From assembly GCA_018656555.1 (NCBI GenBank), contig JABHZQ010000004.1, forward strand, positions 1-64,000: a DNA stretch of 64,000 bases. The letters run 5' to 3'. Source of the DNA: an archaeon. Its GTDB lineage: Archaea; Nanobdellota; Nanobdellia; SCGC-AAA011-G17; GW2011-AR17. Each line of letters starts with the position of its first letter. Positions within the stretch are counted from its first letter, which is position 1. Positions 17,951 to 27,829 of the stretch are shown piece by piece. A program made the translations under genes and the position numbers. The notes beneath the pieces were generated by a model. The model saw nothing but the letters and a program-made list of their open reading frames with translations. It was not told where the DNA came from and did no database searches.

Positions 17951-18463
17951 ATGTCAGAAAAAGTCCACAAAAGAATGAGAAGGGAAGCTAGAGCTCTTGA
18001 AGAACAAGCTCAAGCAGATAGACCTTCTCTTCTTGAAAGACTTCCTTCTGTTCCTTCATTAGGAGTTATAGATGCAATAGGTCCAAAAGTATTTGCTGAG
18101 CATTGGACAAAAGTAAGAAATAGATATTTTATTCCTGGAACAATAGCAGCTACAGTATTGATTCTTGCATCACCAGCACTTTTACCAACCACATCATATA
18201 GAGAAATAGGAAGAGAGCTAGCAAGTTCATTTCAATCAGATGAACCAGATTATAATGCTCTTTTTGATCAAGCTGAACAAAACCTTTATGGAAGACCTGC
18301 AAAAACACAAGAAGAGATTGTAGAAACTTATAATGCAGTTTCAAGTGGAAAGTTTTCAAATCAAGAACCAATGTATGAAATTAGAGAAGCAACAATTACC
18401 AACCAGAAACCAAATCTTAGAGACAAAATAAGAGAACAAGTTCATTACATAACAGATCGTTAA
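17951..18463 (+). CDS. Hypothetical single-TM protein
   Basis: ORF abutting upstream gene; one TM RYFIPGTIAATVLILASPALL. Confidence 0.55.
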   Translation: MSEKVHKRMRREARALEEQAQADRPSLLERLPSVPSLGVIDAIGPKVFAEHWTKVRNRYFIPGTIAATVLILASPALLPTTSYREIGRELASSFQSDEPDYNALFDQAEQNLYGRPAKTQEEIVETYNAVSSGKFSNQEPMYEIREATITNQKPNLRDKIREQVHYITDR

Positions 18464-19446
18464 ATTTCTTTTAACATTTCTACCCACTGATTAAACTCTT
18501 TTAATTTTACAGTAAATCCTCCAGCCTTCTCATGACCTCCACCAATATAACTTTCAATTTTACCATTAAATTTATCTAGAAATTTACCAGCATCAAAATC
18601 CATTTCATCAGGAACTCTCATACTGCCAATCATCTCACCATCCATTTGATTCAAAACAATTATTGGTTTGTTTTTCATATTTCTAGCAGCAATAACTCCT
18701 TGGATATTATTCTCACATTGTAGTATAACAATATCAAACCCATTCACTTCATTTATTTCATATTGTTTGTTATAGTGTTCTCTCAATTGTAATTTATAAC
18801 TTTGTAACTGTTTAGCCAAAGGATGTAAATTATGAATAAAAGGTTCAAAACTATCAATACATTTCAATAACTCTAAAGGAATATCACCCTTCCAATGCAT
18901 TCGCTTACCAGTATTCAAAGCAGAAACATATTTCTCAATATCTAAATAATGTCCATCTCCATAATAACTATTTCTTTTTATCATTAATTCTGGAATAAAG
19001 TTCATAGCATTAACATACAATTCTTTGGGAATATGATCTCTCTTACCTTGATCTCCAAAATAACCCAATAATGCTAAAAATATAAAATAAGGATTTGTCT
19101 TATCTTCTAATAAATCTTGATAGATTAACAAACTACAAGACTGTCTATGTTCATCATGTAATACATAATCACATTTTGCTAAAAAATCAGCAGGGTGATG
19201 ATCAATATATACAACTTTCTTATCAAAAATATCACCTGGCTGGATATCAACACAAATAACAACATCTACATCACCTAAATCTTCAGGTTCAATAATAAAT
19301 CTCTTTCCTTTTGAGATAGTAGTTAACTCTTTTACTTCATCTCTAATTAGATGATAAATCATTGCACCAGAAGTCACACCATCTGCATCCCAATGGCAAC
19401 ATAATTGTACTCTCTTTCCCCTAACAATCTCTTTTAATTTGTCCAT
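18460..19446 (-). CDS. DHH-family phosphoesterase (RecJ-like)
   Basis: HWDADGVTSGAMI, VDIQPGD, YIDHHP, GGGHEKAGGF (DHHA1). Confidence 0.88.
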   Translation of the reverse strand: MDKLKEIVRGKRVQLCCHWDADGVTSGAMIYHLIRDEVKELTTISKGKRFIIEPEDLGDVDVVICVDIQPGDIFDKKVVYIDHHPADFLAKCDYVLHDEHRQSCSLLIYQDLLEDKTNPYFIFLALLGYFGDQGKRDHIPKELYVNAMNFIPELMIKRNSYYGDGHYLDIEKYVSALNTGKRMHWKGDIPLELLKCIDSFEPFIHNLHPLAKQLQSYKLQLREHYNKQYEINEVNGFDIVILQCENNIQGVIAARNMKNKPIIVLNQMDGEMIGSMRVPDEMDFDAGKFLDKFNGKIESYIGGGHEKAGGFTVKLKEFNQWVEMLKEI

Positions 19447-19487
19447 TTATATTTTGAGAAAATAATACTATATAAATTCTATTGAAA

Positions 19488-20447
19488 TTAACTTGTTAAT
19501 TGGTCTAAATCCATCACAACTCTTTCTGGAAGAGCCTCTAATTTTGTAGAAGCTTCACCCAAAGCACCCTCTCTTGATTGGACCATTTCCATAAGATATC
19601 TTGGAATATTGGGTAATTCTTGGAGTGTAGACACTAACAAATCTACATTAAAATTAGCATCATTCCTTATTTCTCCAACTATTGTATCTGCTAAGTTTTT
19701 TGACAATCTTAAAGACCAACTATTTTCCGATCTGGGTTCTCCACTCCAGAAATTAAGAAACATATAAAAACTCCTTACTTCTTTTGCAGGTTCAACAACT
19801 ACTTTTTTAAAGGGCTTCCAAGGATGTGATTCTTTAACAGCAGGAATTGTTTTATTTTCTGTACGAATATGTAAAATATATCTTGAAAGAGATTCTCCCT
19901 CTCCCATTGCCCCATAAATATTCAAATCATAATTACTAACTATTCTAAAAGTAATTCCCTCATAATTTTTAGAATAAGCCCCAAGTCTGTCTTCATCTAA
20001 AACTACCATAGTATCAAACAACCTTTCTAAACCATCCACTAAACTTGTAGCATAACTCTCAAGATTAACATCTAATGCGGAAGTAGGAAAAGCTCTTTCA
20101 ACCTCTCTAAAATCTTGCCTCTGTTGAATCCTTGTAAGATTACCTTGATAATCACTAGAAACTTCTTGTAATCTTCCATAGGCACCAATAACAGCATCAA
20201 CTAGAGGATTATCTCCCTCTAAACTAACTCCCAAACTTTCTTGTAAAAATGCAGTTCTATCCGGACTCATCTCTAATTGAAGTGTTTGCAAGCCATCTAA
20301 TAAATAAATTAAATCAAGAACTTCTTCTTCAGTTCTAAGAGTATCTAAATAATCAGTCAATTGATCTCTCACAGGAGCTTTTCCAACCAGCCTATTCACT
20401 TCTTCAGCTCTTAAGACTGCTGGACGTCTATAAACAGTTCTTTCCAT
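19488..20447 (-). CDS. Hypothetical protein
   Basis: Uninterrupted 319 aa ORF. Confidence 0.55.
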   Translation of the reverse strand: MERTVYRRPAVLRAEEVNRLVGKAPVRDQLTDYLDTLRTEEEVLDLIYLLDGLQTLQLEMSPDRTAFLQESLGVSLEGDNPLVDAVIGAYGRLQEVSSDYQGNLTRIQQRQDFREVERAFPTSALDVNLESYATSLVDGLERLFDTMVVLDEDRLGAYSKNYEGITFRIVSNYDLNIYGAMGEGESLSRYILHIRTENKTIPAVKESHPWKPFKKVVVEPAKEVRSFYMFLNFWSGEPRSENSWSLRLSKNLADTIVGEIRNDANFNVDLLVSTLQELPNIPRYLMEMVQSREGALGEASTKLEALPERVVMDLDQLTS

Positions 20448-20478
20448 AAAATAACTTTTTAAGACTCTATTTATAAAT

Positions 20479-21336
20479 TTATTGAACCTCTTTAAAAGCT
20501 CTCAAAGCAACCTCAAGCTGTTTTTCGTCTGGTTCCCTAGTTGTCATTTTCTGCAATAGAAGTCCTGGGCTAATCAAAGCCAAAAGCACCTTATTTTTCC
20601 TATACTTCCCCGATAACTTAATCAACTCATAAGCAATACCTGCAATAAAAGGTAACAAGGCCAATCTAACTAAGAATTTCAACCAAAATCCATAATCTAA
20701 TGGAACAAAGATATAAACAATAATACTCAAGAACAAAACAAACACAATAAAACTACTTCCACATCTAGGATGAATAGTACTAAAAGATTTAGCATTCTCT
20801 AAGGTAACATTCTTTCCATGCTCAAAAGCATTCACAACCTTATGCTCTGCACCATGATACTGGAAAACCCTTTTAACATCAGGCATAAGGGATATAACAT
20901 AAATATACCCTACAAGTATTCCTAACTTAACAACACCTTCAACCATATTAAACAAATATTTATTACCAATATCTACAAGCACATCAGCAACAAATAATGG
21001 AATAAACTTAAACAAGAATAAAGCTAATAATATTGCAAAAACAAAAGTAAACAACAAACTCCAAAACCCTAATTCCTCTTCTCCCTCCTCACTCACACTA
21101 ACATTAGCAGAATGGTTTAAAGCTTTCATACCAAGAATTAAAGTTTCAAATAAAATTATAATCCCTCTAATCAAAGGCCAACCTAAAATTGGATTTTTTG
21201 TTAAAGATTTAAATTTTTGATTTTTAACTTTGATCTCACCTTTTGGATTCCTAACTGCTATACTCACTCTATTCTCTGCCTTGAACATAACTCCTTCAAT
21301 TACAGCCTGTCCGCCGATGTTTTTATTTTCCACCAT
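20479..21336 (-). CDS. DUF1385 family membrane protein
   Basis: IGGQAVIEGVMFKAENRVSIAVRNPKGEI and YHGAEHKVVNAFEHG...HPRCGSSF typical of DUF1385; start trimmed to MVENKN. Confidence 0.88.
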   Translation of the reverse strand: MVENKNIGGQAVIEGVMFKAENRVSIAVRNPKGEIKVKNQKFKSLTKNPILGWPLIRGIIILFETLILGMKALNHSANVSVSEEGEEELGFWSLLFTFVFAILLALFLFKFIPLFVADVLVDIGNKYLFNMVEGVVKLGILVGYIYVISLMPDVKRVFQYHGAEHKVVNAFEHGKNVTLENAKSFSTIHPRCGSSFIVFVLFLSIIVYIFVPLDYGFWLKFLVRLALLPFIAGIAYELIKLSGKYRKNKVLLALISPGLLLQKMTTREPDEKQLEVALRAFKEVQ

Positions 21337-24107
21337 ATTAAAAATCCTATTGTTCCTAATAAAATTGCACCTAAGATAAGATAAATCTGCCAATAACCCC
21401 TTTTATCTTCAACAACATCTCTTAACTCTGAATCTTGAATCTGAACAATCTCTTCTTCTTCAGAAGGATACTCAGACTCTTCATCTTCTACCAATTCTTC
21501 ACCTTCTTCCTCACTTTCTGCAACTATTGCAAAATATGAAAATCCAGGTGTATTTGAATCATAATAGTAGGTACTATTTATCTTTTCCGTATACTCAACT
21601 TCCAATTCCTCCCAATCCAACACATATCTGAATAGTTTAATATCTTCTTTACCAAAATCATTATCTACAATCCAATCTCTATCCACCTTAAATGTAATAT
21701 CTCCACTATCAATGTCCTCATCTCCAAAGTTAGTTAAATCAACAGTAAAATATCCATAAACTTCTCCTTCAGGATCATCTAATTCAATCTCTTCCAAATA
21801 CTCGATCTTAACTTTCAAATTAGTCAATTCTTTATTAACCTCTATATTCAAACTTGAAACAGGAATAACATCATTATACAAATTTAATTCAATTGGTTCC
21901 TCCTCCGATGCAAAATCAATTAAGTAAGTAACTGAAGCACTAGTTCCACCACTACCACCACCGCCTCCACCGCCTCCACCACCGCCTCCACCCTCACCAC
22001 CAGCTGGTGCAGCAACAGGTTCAGTAATAGTAATATTTCTAACTTCAGTACCATTAAAATTATTTGCAACATCAGTACAATTTACAGTCCAATTATATCC
22101 TCCAGGACCAAGAGTTTTTGTAAAGAAGTGATTAACAGTAAGATTACTTATACTTGAATTAGTCTCATTAACTATCTGATTCAACATTAAACTACAATTA
22201 GAAATCCCATTTGAATCATTTACATTATACTCAAAACCATAAACCGCAGTTGCTGCAGTGCTTGTATTACTCATATTAGGAAAAACTAAAGTAACACTTG
22301 GTTTGGTCTCATCAAATACTAATGAATTATTAGCTGTTGCCCAAGCACTAACTGTTTGGTTATTAAAACTAAAACAATTCCAAGAATAACTATCCTCATA
22401 ACTAAAATTATAATTAAATGTACTTGTGTTCTCCACTCCAGTAATATTCATACTTGAATTATAAACTAAAGCACTACTATTCCATAAATTAAGAGTTACA
22501 TTGGTTAATTCAAAAGCTATATCACTCTGGGAAGTACAATTAAATGTACTCCTATTAGAACTGGTATAACTTCCATTCGAAGGAGCATTCAATGTAGTAA
22601 ACATACTAATTATCTGAACAGTAGAATTACTTGAAGCATAACCTTCATTTCCATTCACATCACCAACTAAACAATTCCAGGAAAAAGTATCATAACCTAA
22701 TGAAGAAACATTAAACAAAGATGAATTAAATATTCCAGTTAAATTTTCAGTTTTATTAAATTCTATAACTCCTGAAGAGTTCCATAGTCTAAAAGTTATA
22801 TTACTTAATCCAAAATCAGTTGCATTACAAGTAAAAATCTGACTTGTATTCCCACTAACAACTCCATTAACTGGACTAACTAAACCAACCTCTGGAGCAC
22901 TCACATCAAAGTAATTTAGAGCATTCAAAAGACTAACTCTTCCCCAAGTTGTATCATTAACAGCATCATAAACAGGAAAACCTGTATTGTTCAAAACACT
23001 TTGAATATCAGAAACATTAGGATTTTGAGAAGACATTTCAAAGTATTGATTCAAAATGGCAACAACACCTGCAACATGAGGGGTAGCCATAGAAGTTCCA
23101 GATTTTATACTAATCCCCCCAGCATGACTTAAAGAAACAACACTCACTCCAGGAGCCATCAAATCAGTAATATCATTTCTTTGATAGGTAGTATAAACAA
23201 CATCACTCTTATCCACTGCACCAACAGCTGTTGCATTTTGTAAACAAGCAGGAGTTCCAATCTTATGAGGATAACTACTCCAATAATTTCCAGTAGCAAT
23301 AGTAACAGTAATATTTTGACCAACAGCACCATTTATAGCGGCTGCAGCAGCACCATAAGAACCATCACAATAACCATAGAAACCACCCCCACCAAGAGAG
23401 ATAGTAATAACTGAAATATTATATGTATCTGCATTAGTAACACACCAATCAATCCCTTCAGTAATATCACTCAAAAAAGCACTACCTGAAGCATTAGTAA
23501 CCTTAACCGCAATAAGGTTAACATTTGGGGCCACCCCTAACATACTTGTTCCATTAGCTCCAACAATTCCAGCAACATGTGTTCCATGGCTATGATCATC
23601 TTTCCCCACAGTATTTTCATTTGTATTATCAGAACAACAACCACCAGAACCATAATCAGTAACATCACAAAAACAGTGTTCTGCAATTACTCTTCCATTC
23701 AAATCTTCATGAGTTCCATTAACTCCTGTATCAACAACACAAACTCCTTGTCCAGTACCAGTTAGATTCACTCCATTAATAGTAAAAGGGTGAACTAAAG
23801 TTCCATTAATTTGGGGAACTGTATCTGCCAGCATAACACTAAGAACTTGATCAGCTCTTATTTCTTCAGCTTCTTCAATCAATTCATCTAAATCTCCTTC
23901 ATTAACTTCTGCAACATAGAAATCATCGATTATATGATTCAAATCAATATTAACATCTTCGGGATCTTCAATCTCTACAACAACAGAGATTTTTTCAACA
24001 GCATCAATATTTTCTAGAACTTGAATATCCACAAAGGTTTCCTCTCCTATAACAGGAGTAGCAATTAATAACAATATAAGAACTAATAATATAAACCTCT
24101 TCCCCAT
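21300..24107 (-). CDS. Subtilisin-like (S8) surface protease with Ig-like repeats, Gly linker and TM anchor
   Basis: Triad motifs VVDTGVNGTHEDL, HGTHVAGIVG, GTSMATPHVAGVVA; signal peptide; GGEGGGGGGGGGGGGG linker; C-terminal TM. Confidence 0.92.
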   Translation of the reverse strand: MGKRFILLVLILLLIATPVIGEETFVDIQVLENIDAVEKISVVVEIEDPEDVNIDLNHIIDDFYVAEVNEGDLDELIEEAEEIRADQVLSVMLADTVPQINGTLVHPFTINGVNLTGTGQGVCVVDTGVNGTHEDLNGRVIAEHCFCDVTDYGSGGCCSDNTNENTVGKDDHSHGTHVAGIVGANGTSMLGVAPNVNLIAVKVTNASGSAFLSDITEGIDWCVTNADTYNISVITISLGGGGFYGYCDGSYGAAAAAINGAVGQNITVTIATGNYWSSYPHKIGTPACLQNATAVGAVDKSDVVYTTYQRNDITDLMAPGVSVVSLSHAGGISIKSGTSMATPHVAGVVAILNQYFEMSSQNPNVSDIQSVLNNTGFPVYDAVNDTTWGRVSLLNALNYFDVSAPEVGLVSPVNGVVSGNTSQIFTCNATDFGLSNITFRLWNSSGVIEFNKTENLTGIFNSSLFNVSSLGYDTFSWNCLVGDVNGNEGYASSNSTVQIISMFTTLNAPSNGSYTSSNRSTFNCTSQSDIAFELTNVTLNLWNSSALVYNSSMNITGVENTSTFNYNFSYEDSYSWNCFSFNNQTVSAWATANNSLVFDETKPSVTLVFPNMSNTSTAATAVYGFEYNVNDSNGISNCSLMLNQIVNETNSSISNLTVNHFFTKTLGPGGYNWTVNCTDVANNFNGTEVRNITITEPVAAPAGGEGGGGGGGGGGGGGSGGTSASVTYLIDFASEEEPIELNLYNDVIPVSSLNIEVNKELTNLKVKIEYLEEIELDDPEGEVYGYFTVDLTNFGDEDIDSGDITFKVDRDWIVDNDFGKEDIKLFRYVLDWEELEVEYTEKINSTYYYDSNTPGFSYFAIVAESEEEGEELVEDEESEYPSEEEEIVQIQDSELRDVVEDKRGYWQIYLILGAILLGTIGFLIWWKIKTSADRL

Positions 24108-24145
24108 ATATTTTAATCAACTAAATTAATATTTAATTGTTTCTA

Positions 24146-25222
24146 TTATTTAGCTAAAACTACATATTTAGCAGCCCAGATTATTTTTTCATCAGATTTG
24201 TATAACCAACTATTGTAAGGCTTTCCATGAGAAGAATATAATTCTAAAAAATTCTTATGTTTTTTGATAAGTTTATCATATTGGTTTATGTAAATATCTG
24301 CCTGTTTTTTATCATATTTCTTTACAACATCTAAAAAACACAAACCAATATTCATCCAAATAGTATTCCCTTGATAATTATTTATAATCAAGTTAAGGAT
24401 TCCATTAAAACGATGTCTTTTTGTAACAGTATACTTCAATGGAAATGGCTTATCTAGTTTATGCTTCTTAATACTTTTTAATGTTTTTTTGAACATCCCT
24501 TTATCCTTAATAACTCCACACCAAAAAGGAAAGACATTTGCATCACCAGCAACATAGTCTGTTTCTAAATCATCATTAAAATATTTTCCATTCCAAAAAT
24601 TATCTATTAACAATTTATTATAGTTATATGATTTAAATGGATTTTTTAATTTTAATCTATTCAAATCATTTGAAAGCATCCCGACCATAGAATTATCATA
24701 GCATGAAGATTTTCTTTGAGAATTGTCTTTCATAGAGGAGAAAAACCTTTTTTTTACAAGTCCAGTATCTTTTTCTACTACCTCTTCAGAATATTGTTTA
24801 ATTTGAGTTTCTAAAAATTTCTTATATTTTTTTATAAGGTCCCTTGAATTAGTAATAACCAAACTCCTAATTAAAAATGGCAAGGAATCTGGTGAAATAG
24901 TAAATACATTAAATGGAACATTATGGTGAGAAATTGTAGTAGTAATCTTGTTATGTGTAGAATATACATCCAACGCGTATTTCAGTGTTTTTCTAGCTTC
25001 TTTTCTGTAACCCATTTTTACTAGTGCTTCAACACAAATACCAAAATCTCTTATCCAAAATGAACTAAAATGCCCTGCAGAAGTTTGCAAGAACTTCCCA
25101 TTATAACAATCTTTCACAATTTGTTGACAAATTTCCTTAGAATTTCCTTTATATTCCTGATAAGCTTTTCTTCTAAAATTTTTCTTTGCAACAAGTAATC
25201 CCTCTTTTAAATAAGTAAACAT
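24146..25222 (-). CDS. (alpha/alpha)6-barrel glycosidase-like protein
   Basis: TSAGHFSSFWIRDFGICVEAL and repeated helical glycosidase-like architecture. Confidence 0.5.
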   Translation of the reverse strand: MFTYLKEGLLVAKKNFRRKAYQEYKGNSKEICQQIVKDCYNGKFLQTSAGHFSSFWIRDFGICVEALVKMGYRKEARKTLKYALDVYSTHNKITTTISHHNVPFNVFTISPDSLPFLIRSLVITNSRDLIKKYKKFLETQIKQYSEEVVEKDTGLVKKRFFSSMKDNSQRKSSCYDNSMVGMLSNDLNRLKLKNPFKSYNYNKLLIDNFWNGKYFNDDLETDYVAGDANVFPFWCGVIKDKGMFKKTLKSIKKHKLDKPFPLKYTVTKRHRFNGILNLIINNYQGNTIWMNIGLCFLDVVKKYDKKQADIYINQYDKLIKKHKNFLELYSSHGKPYNSWLYKSDEKIIWAAKYVVLAK

Positions 25223-25256
25223 AGATTTAGAATGATTTGGTTATTATTAATATTTT

Positions 25257-25610
25257 CTATTTGATTATACTATAATTATCAAAATGACAAGTACCATCTT
25301 CGGGATCAAAAATATCAATAACTTTGTATTTTCCTTTAGTCCACACCTTGCCACTCTCATCAAAATAATGAGTTGCTTCTAAAATTCTAACTGCAGCCAA
25401 AGGTCTTGACAAGTTTCCTCCACCTTTTGTTTCAACTAATGGTGATTCAGCAACCATACAATAATGTCTTTGGTCTGCTTTCAAGAAAGCATATACTCTA
25501 TCTTTCTCTAAGTTCTCAGGAACACACTCTTCTTCTTTCTTTCTTCCTTCTTTGAATTCATTAATATTCCTCAAAGCCATATCTGGTGTAAATTCTACTG
25601 CAATTCCCAT
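25257..25610 (-). CDS. Hypothetical protein
   Basis: Uninterrupted ORF. Confidence 0.5.
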   Translation of the reverse strand: MGIAVEFTPDMALRNINEFKEGRKKEEECVPENLEKDRVYAFLKADQRHYCMVAESPLVETKGGGNLSRPLAAVRILEATHYFDESGKVWTKGKYKVIDIFDPEDGTCHFDNYSIIK

Positions 25611-25633
25611 GATGCTTTTGTAGAGGTTATAAT

Positions 25634-26179
25634 TTATAAGAATTTCTCATGTATAAGATCTATTACTCTTCTTAAAAGAACATCACTAACATAAACATGA
25701 CAAACACCATAATCAGATGTTTTATTTTTATCCTCAAAACATTTAAATAATTTTTTAGGCAAATTTAGATTTCTAGACCAATAATTAATAACTTCAGAAT
25801 CAGATTTGTTATGGTGTAATAAATGAATCGCCTCTCTTTTCAAATTAGATATCTTAAGAAGATTATTTTTATCTAGTTCTTTTAAGACAAATAACATTAT
25901 TTTTGGATCGGCATTAGTAAGGGTAAATCTTCTATAGTTAGATTTTCCTAATGCATTTGCTCCCTCACCTTTAATAAAACCTAAAGCATAAGCCAATTTT
26001 GGAGTTAAATTGAGTTTTTTAGGGAATATTCTACTTATTTTTCTGTTACTCTTTGTTTTATAATAAATTTCAATATTTTCCTCTTTTTCTTTCGATTCAA
26101 GAAAATATGTAGATCCTGTACTCCAAGAAGGATAAGTTTTCTTATTTTTCACAATCTTTTTAAGAATTATATTAACCAT
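25634..26179 (-). CDS. LAGLIDADG-type homing-endonuclease-like protein (single motif)
   Basis: LTPKLAYALGFIKGEGANALGKSNYRRFTLTNADPKIMLFVLKEL. Confidence 0.7.
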   Translation of the reverse strand: MVNIILKKIVKNKKTYPSWSTGSTYFLESKEKEENIEIYYKTKSNRKISRIFPKKLNLTPKLAYALGFIKGEGANALGKSNYRRFTLTNADPKIMLFVLKELDKNNLLKISNLKREAIHLLHHNKSDSEVINYWSRNLNLPKKLFKCFEDKNKTSDYGVCHVYVSDVLLRRVIDLIHEKFL

Positions 26180-26200
26180 ATGTTTTAATTGTTTTATTAT

Positions 26201-26233
26201 TATTTAAACTCTGCGCGCACATATGCCCTGTCA
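26201..26233 (-). promoter_or_regulatory. GC-rich element plus TATA box upstream of LAGLIDADG ORF
   Basis: Minus strand TGACAGGGCATATGTGCGCGCAGAGTTTAAATA; near-identical to 30824-30858. Confidence 0.75.
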
Positions 26234-26248
26234 ATGAGAAAAATAAAA

Positions 26249-26355
26249 TAGCGGGGGGTAGATTTGAACTACCGACCTCCGGGTTATGAGCCCGACGGGC
26301 ACTCCTGATTGGACAATGAGGACAAAATCTTATACTCATTCTGCCCCACCCCGCT
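26249..26355 (-). tRNA. Initiator tRNA-Met (CAT) with D-loop intron
   Basis: AGCGGGG/CCCCGCT acceptor with A1-U72, D stem GGGC/GCCC, TCGGG-CTCATAA-CCCGG anticodon arm, GGTAGTTCAAATCTACC T arm; ~30 nt insertion in D-loop. Confidence 0.85.
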
Positions 26356-26432
26356 ATATTATCCTACTAAAAAACTCCCCATTTAAAAACCTTTCCAATA
26401 ACTTTTTATAAAGAAATGTCTCTCTAAAACCC

Positions 26433-27032
26433 ATGAAAACACTCTTCATACCTGCAAAAGCAAAAGCAGCAATAAATCTAAACAAGATTACTCTAAAAGG
26501 TAAGACTGGAGTTTTAACTACTGCTCAACATTTAGACAAAGTTAAAACAATTAAAAAGAAAGATTTCACATTTCTAGGGCAAGTTCTAGGCTGTAATGCA
26601 AAAAATGCAAAAGGAAACTATGATCAATACCTTTACATTGGATCAGGAAGGTTCCATCCTATACAAATAGCCTTAGAAACAGACAAACCAGTTTACACTT
26701 ACAATCCATTCACAAAAGAATTCAAAAAATTAGATTCTATCCAAAAAATAAAAAATAAAATTAAAGGATCTTACTTAAAATATCTAAATGCAAAGAAGGT
26801 TGGAGTGATACTTTCAACAAAACCTGGACAAAACTTTAGAAAAAACTACTCTTTTCCTAAAAAGAAGGTCTACTACTTTGTTTGTAACAACATAACTAAC
26901 CAAATAGAGAACTTCCCAGACATTGATATATGGGTAAACACAGCTTGTCCAAGGCTTGCTTATGAAGGAGAATTCAATGCTTCTATAATCAATCTAACTG
27001 ATTTGTTATCCTTTTTAAGTAGTACTAAATAG
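26433..27032 (+). CDS. Dph2-like diphthamide synthase domain protein, short form
   Basis: GQVLGCN, YIGSGRFHPIQIALETDKPVYTYNP, VNTACPRLAYEGEF; lacks the expected N-terminal third. Confidence 0.75.
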   Translation: MKTLFIPAKAKAAINLNKITLKGKTGVLTTAQHLDKVKTIKKKDFTFLGQVLGCNAKNAKGNYDQYLYIGSGRFHPIQIALETDKPVYTYNPFTKEFKKLDSIQKIKNKIKGSYLKYLNAKKVGVILSTKPGQNFRKNYSFPKKKVYYFVCNNITNQIENFPDIDIWVNTACPRLAYEGEFNASIINLTDLLSFLSSTK

Positions 27033-27068
27033 AAAGTTATATAAACCATTTATTTTTAATTTTTTATA

Positions 27069-27779
27069 ATGAGTACAGCATTACAAATAAGAACCTTTTC
27101 TGAGGTCGAAGTAACTAAAATTATTAATGAAGCAAGAGCTTTAGAGAGATATGATTTGACTAGATTAGCTAGTAGAGAAATTTCTGATCATCTTATTGCA
27201 GAGGGGGGAGTAGGGGAAGAAGGTAACCCCCTATCTGTTGTTTACAGAGCTGCTACAAATGTTGGAGTTGCAAGAGAGTATGTTGATTTAGCATTACAAA
27301 ACCAAAGATCTATAGAAGATCTTAGAAGATTAGAAAGAAATTTGAAAAGTAAATTTACACCTGAACAGCTTAGAACTGCACTAGATCCTTTGTTAATACA
27401 AGTAGTTAGGGGAGAATTACCTGGACAATTGATTAGAGTAAAACGTACTAAAGAAACTTTGTGGTTCTTTAATGAAGATGATTTTGTAGCATCTAAGATG
27501 GTATTTTATAGAAGAGATCCAATTTTAAGTGAAGATAGAACTCTTGCTCATTGGCTAACTAGAACAAGATATAGAGATATGAAAATTTTTGAATTTGAAA
27601 ATAAGTATGCGCCAAGGTTTGGTTCTCCTGAATTTGATTGTACTATATTTGATCCAGATTATTTAGAAGTCCTTGGTAGTGTAAGGGAAAAGTTTGGAAG
27701 TATCATACGAAAAAGACTTTCTATATATGAAACAAAACTTAAAGTTGAATGTGATTATCCAATAGCATTAAATGTTTAA
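27069..27779 (+). CDS. Hypothetical protein
   Basis: Uninterrupted ORF. Confidence 0.55.
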   Translation: MSTALQIRTFSEVEVTKIINEARALERYDLTRLASREISDHLIAEGGVGEEGNPLSVVYRAATNVGVAREYVDLALQNQRSIEDLRRLERNLKSKFTPEQLRTALDPLLIQVVRGELPGQLIRVKRTKETLWFFNEDDFVASKMVFYRRDPILSEDRTLAHWLTRTRYRDMKIFEFENKYAPRFGSPEFDCTIFDPDYLEVLGSVREKFGSIIRKRLSIYETKLKVECDYPIALNV

Positions 27780-27829
27780 TTATAGGAACCATCAAAAACT
27801 TTATAATTAAATAATCATTTATAGATCCA

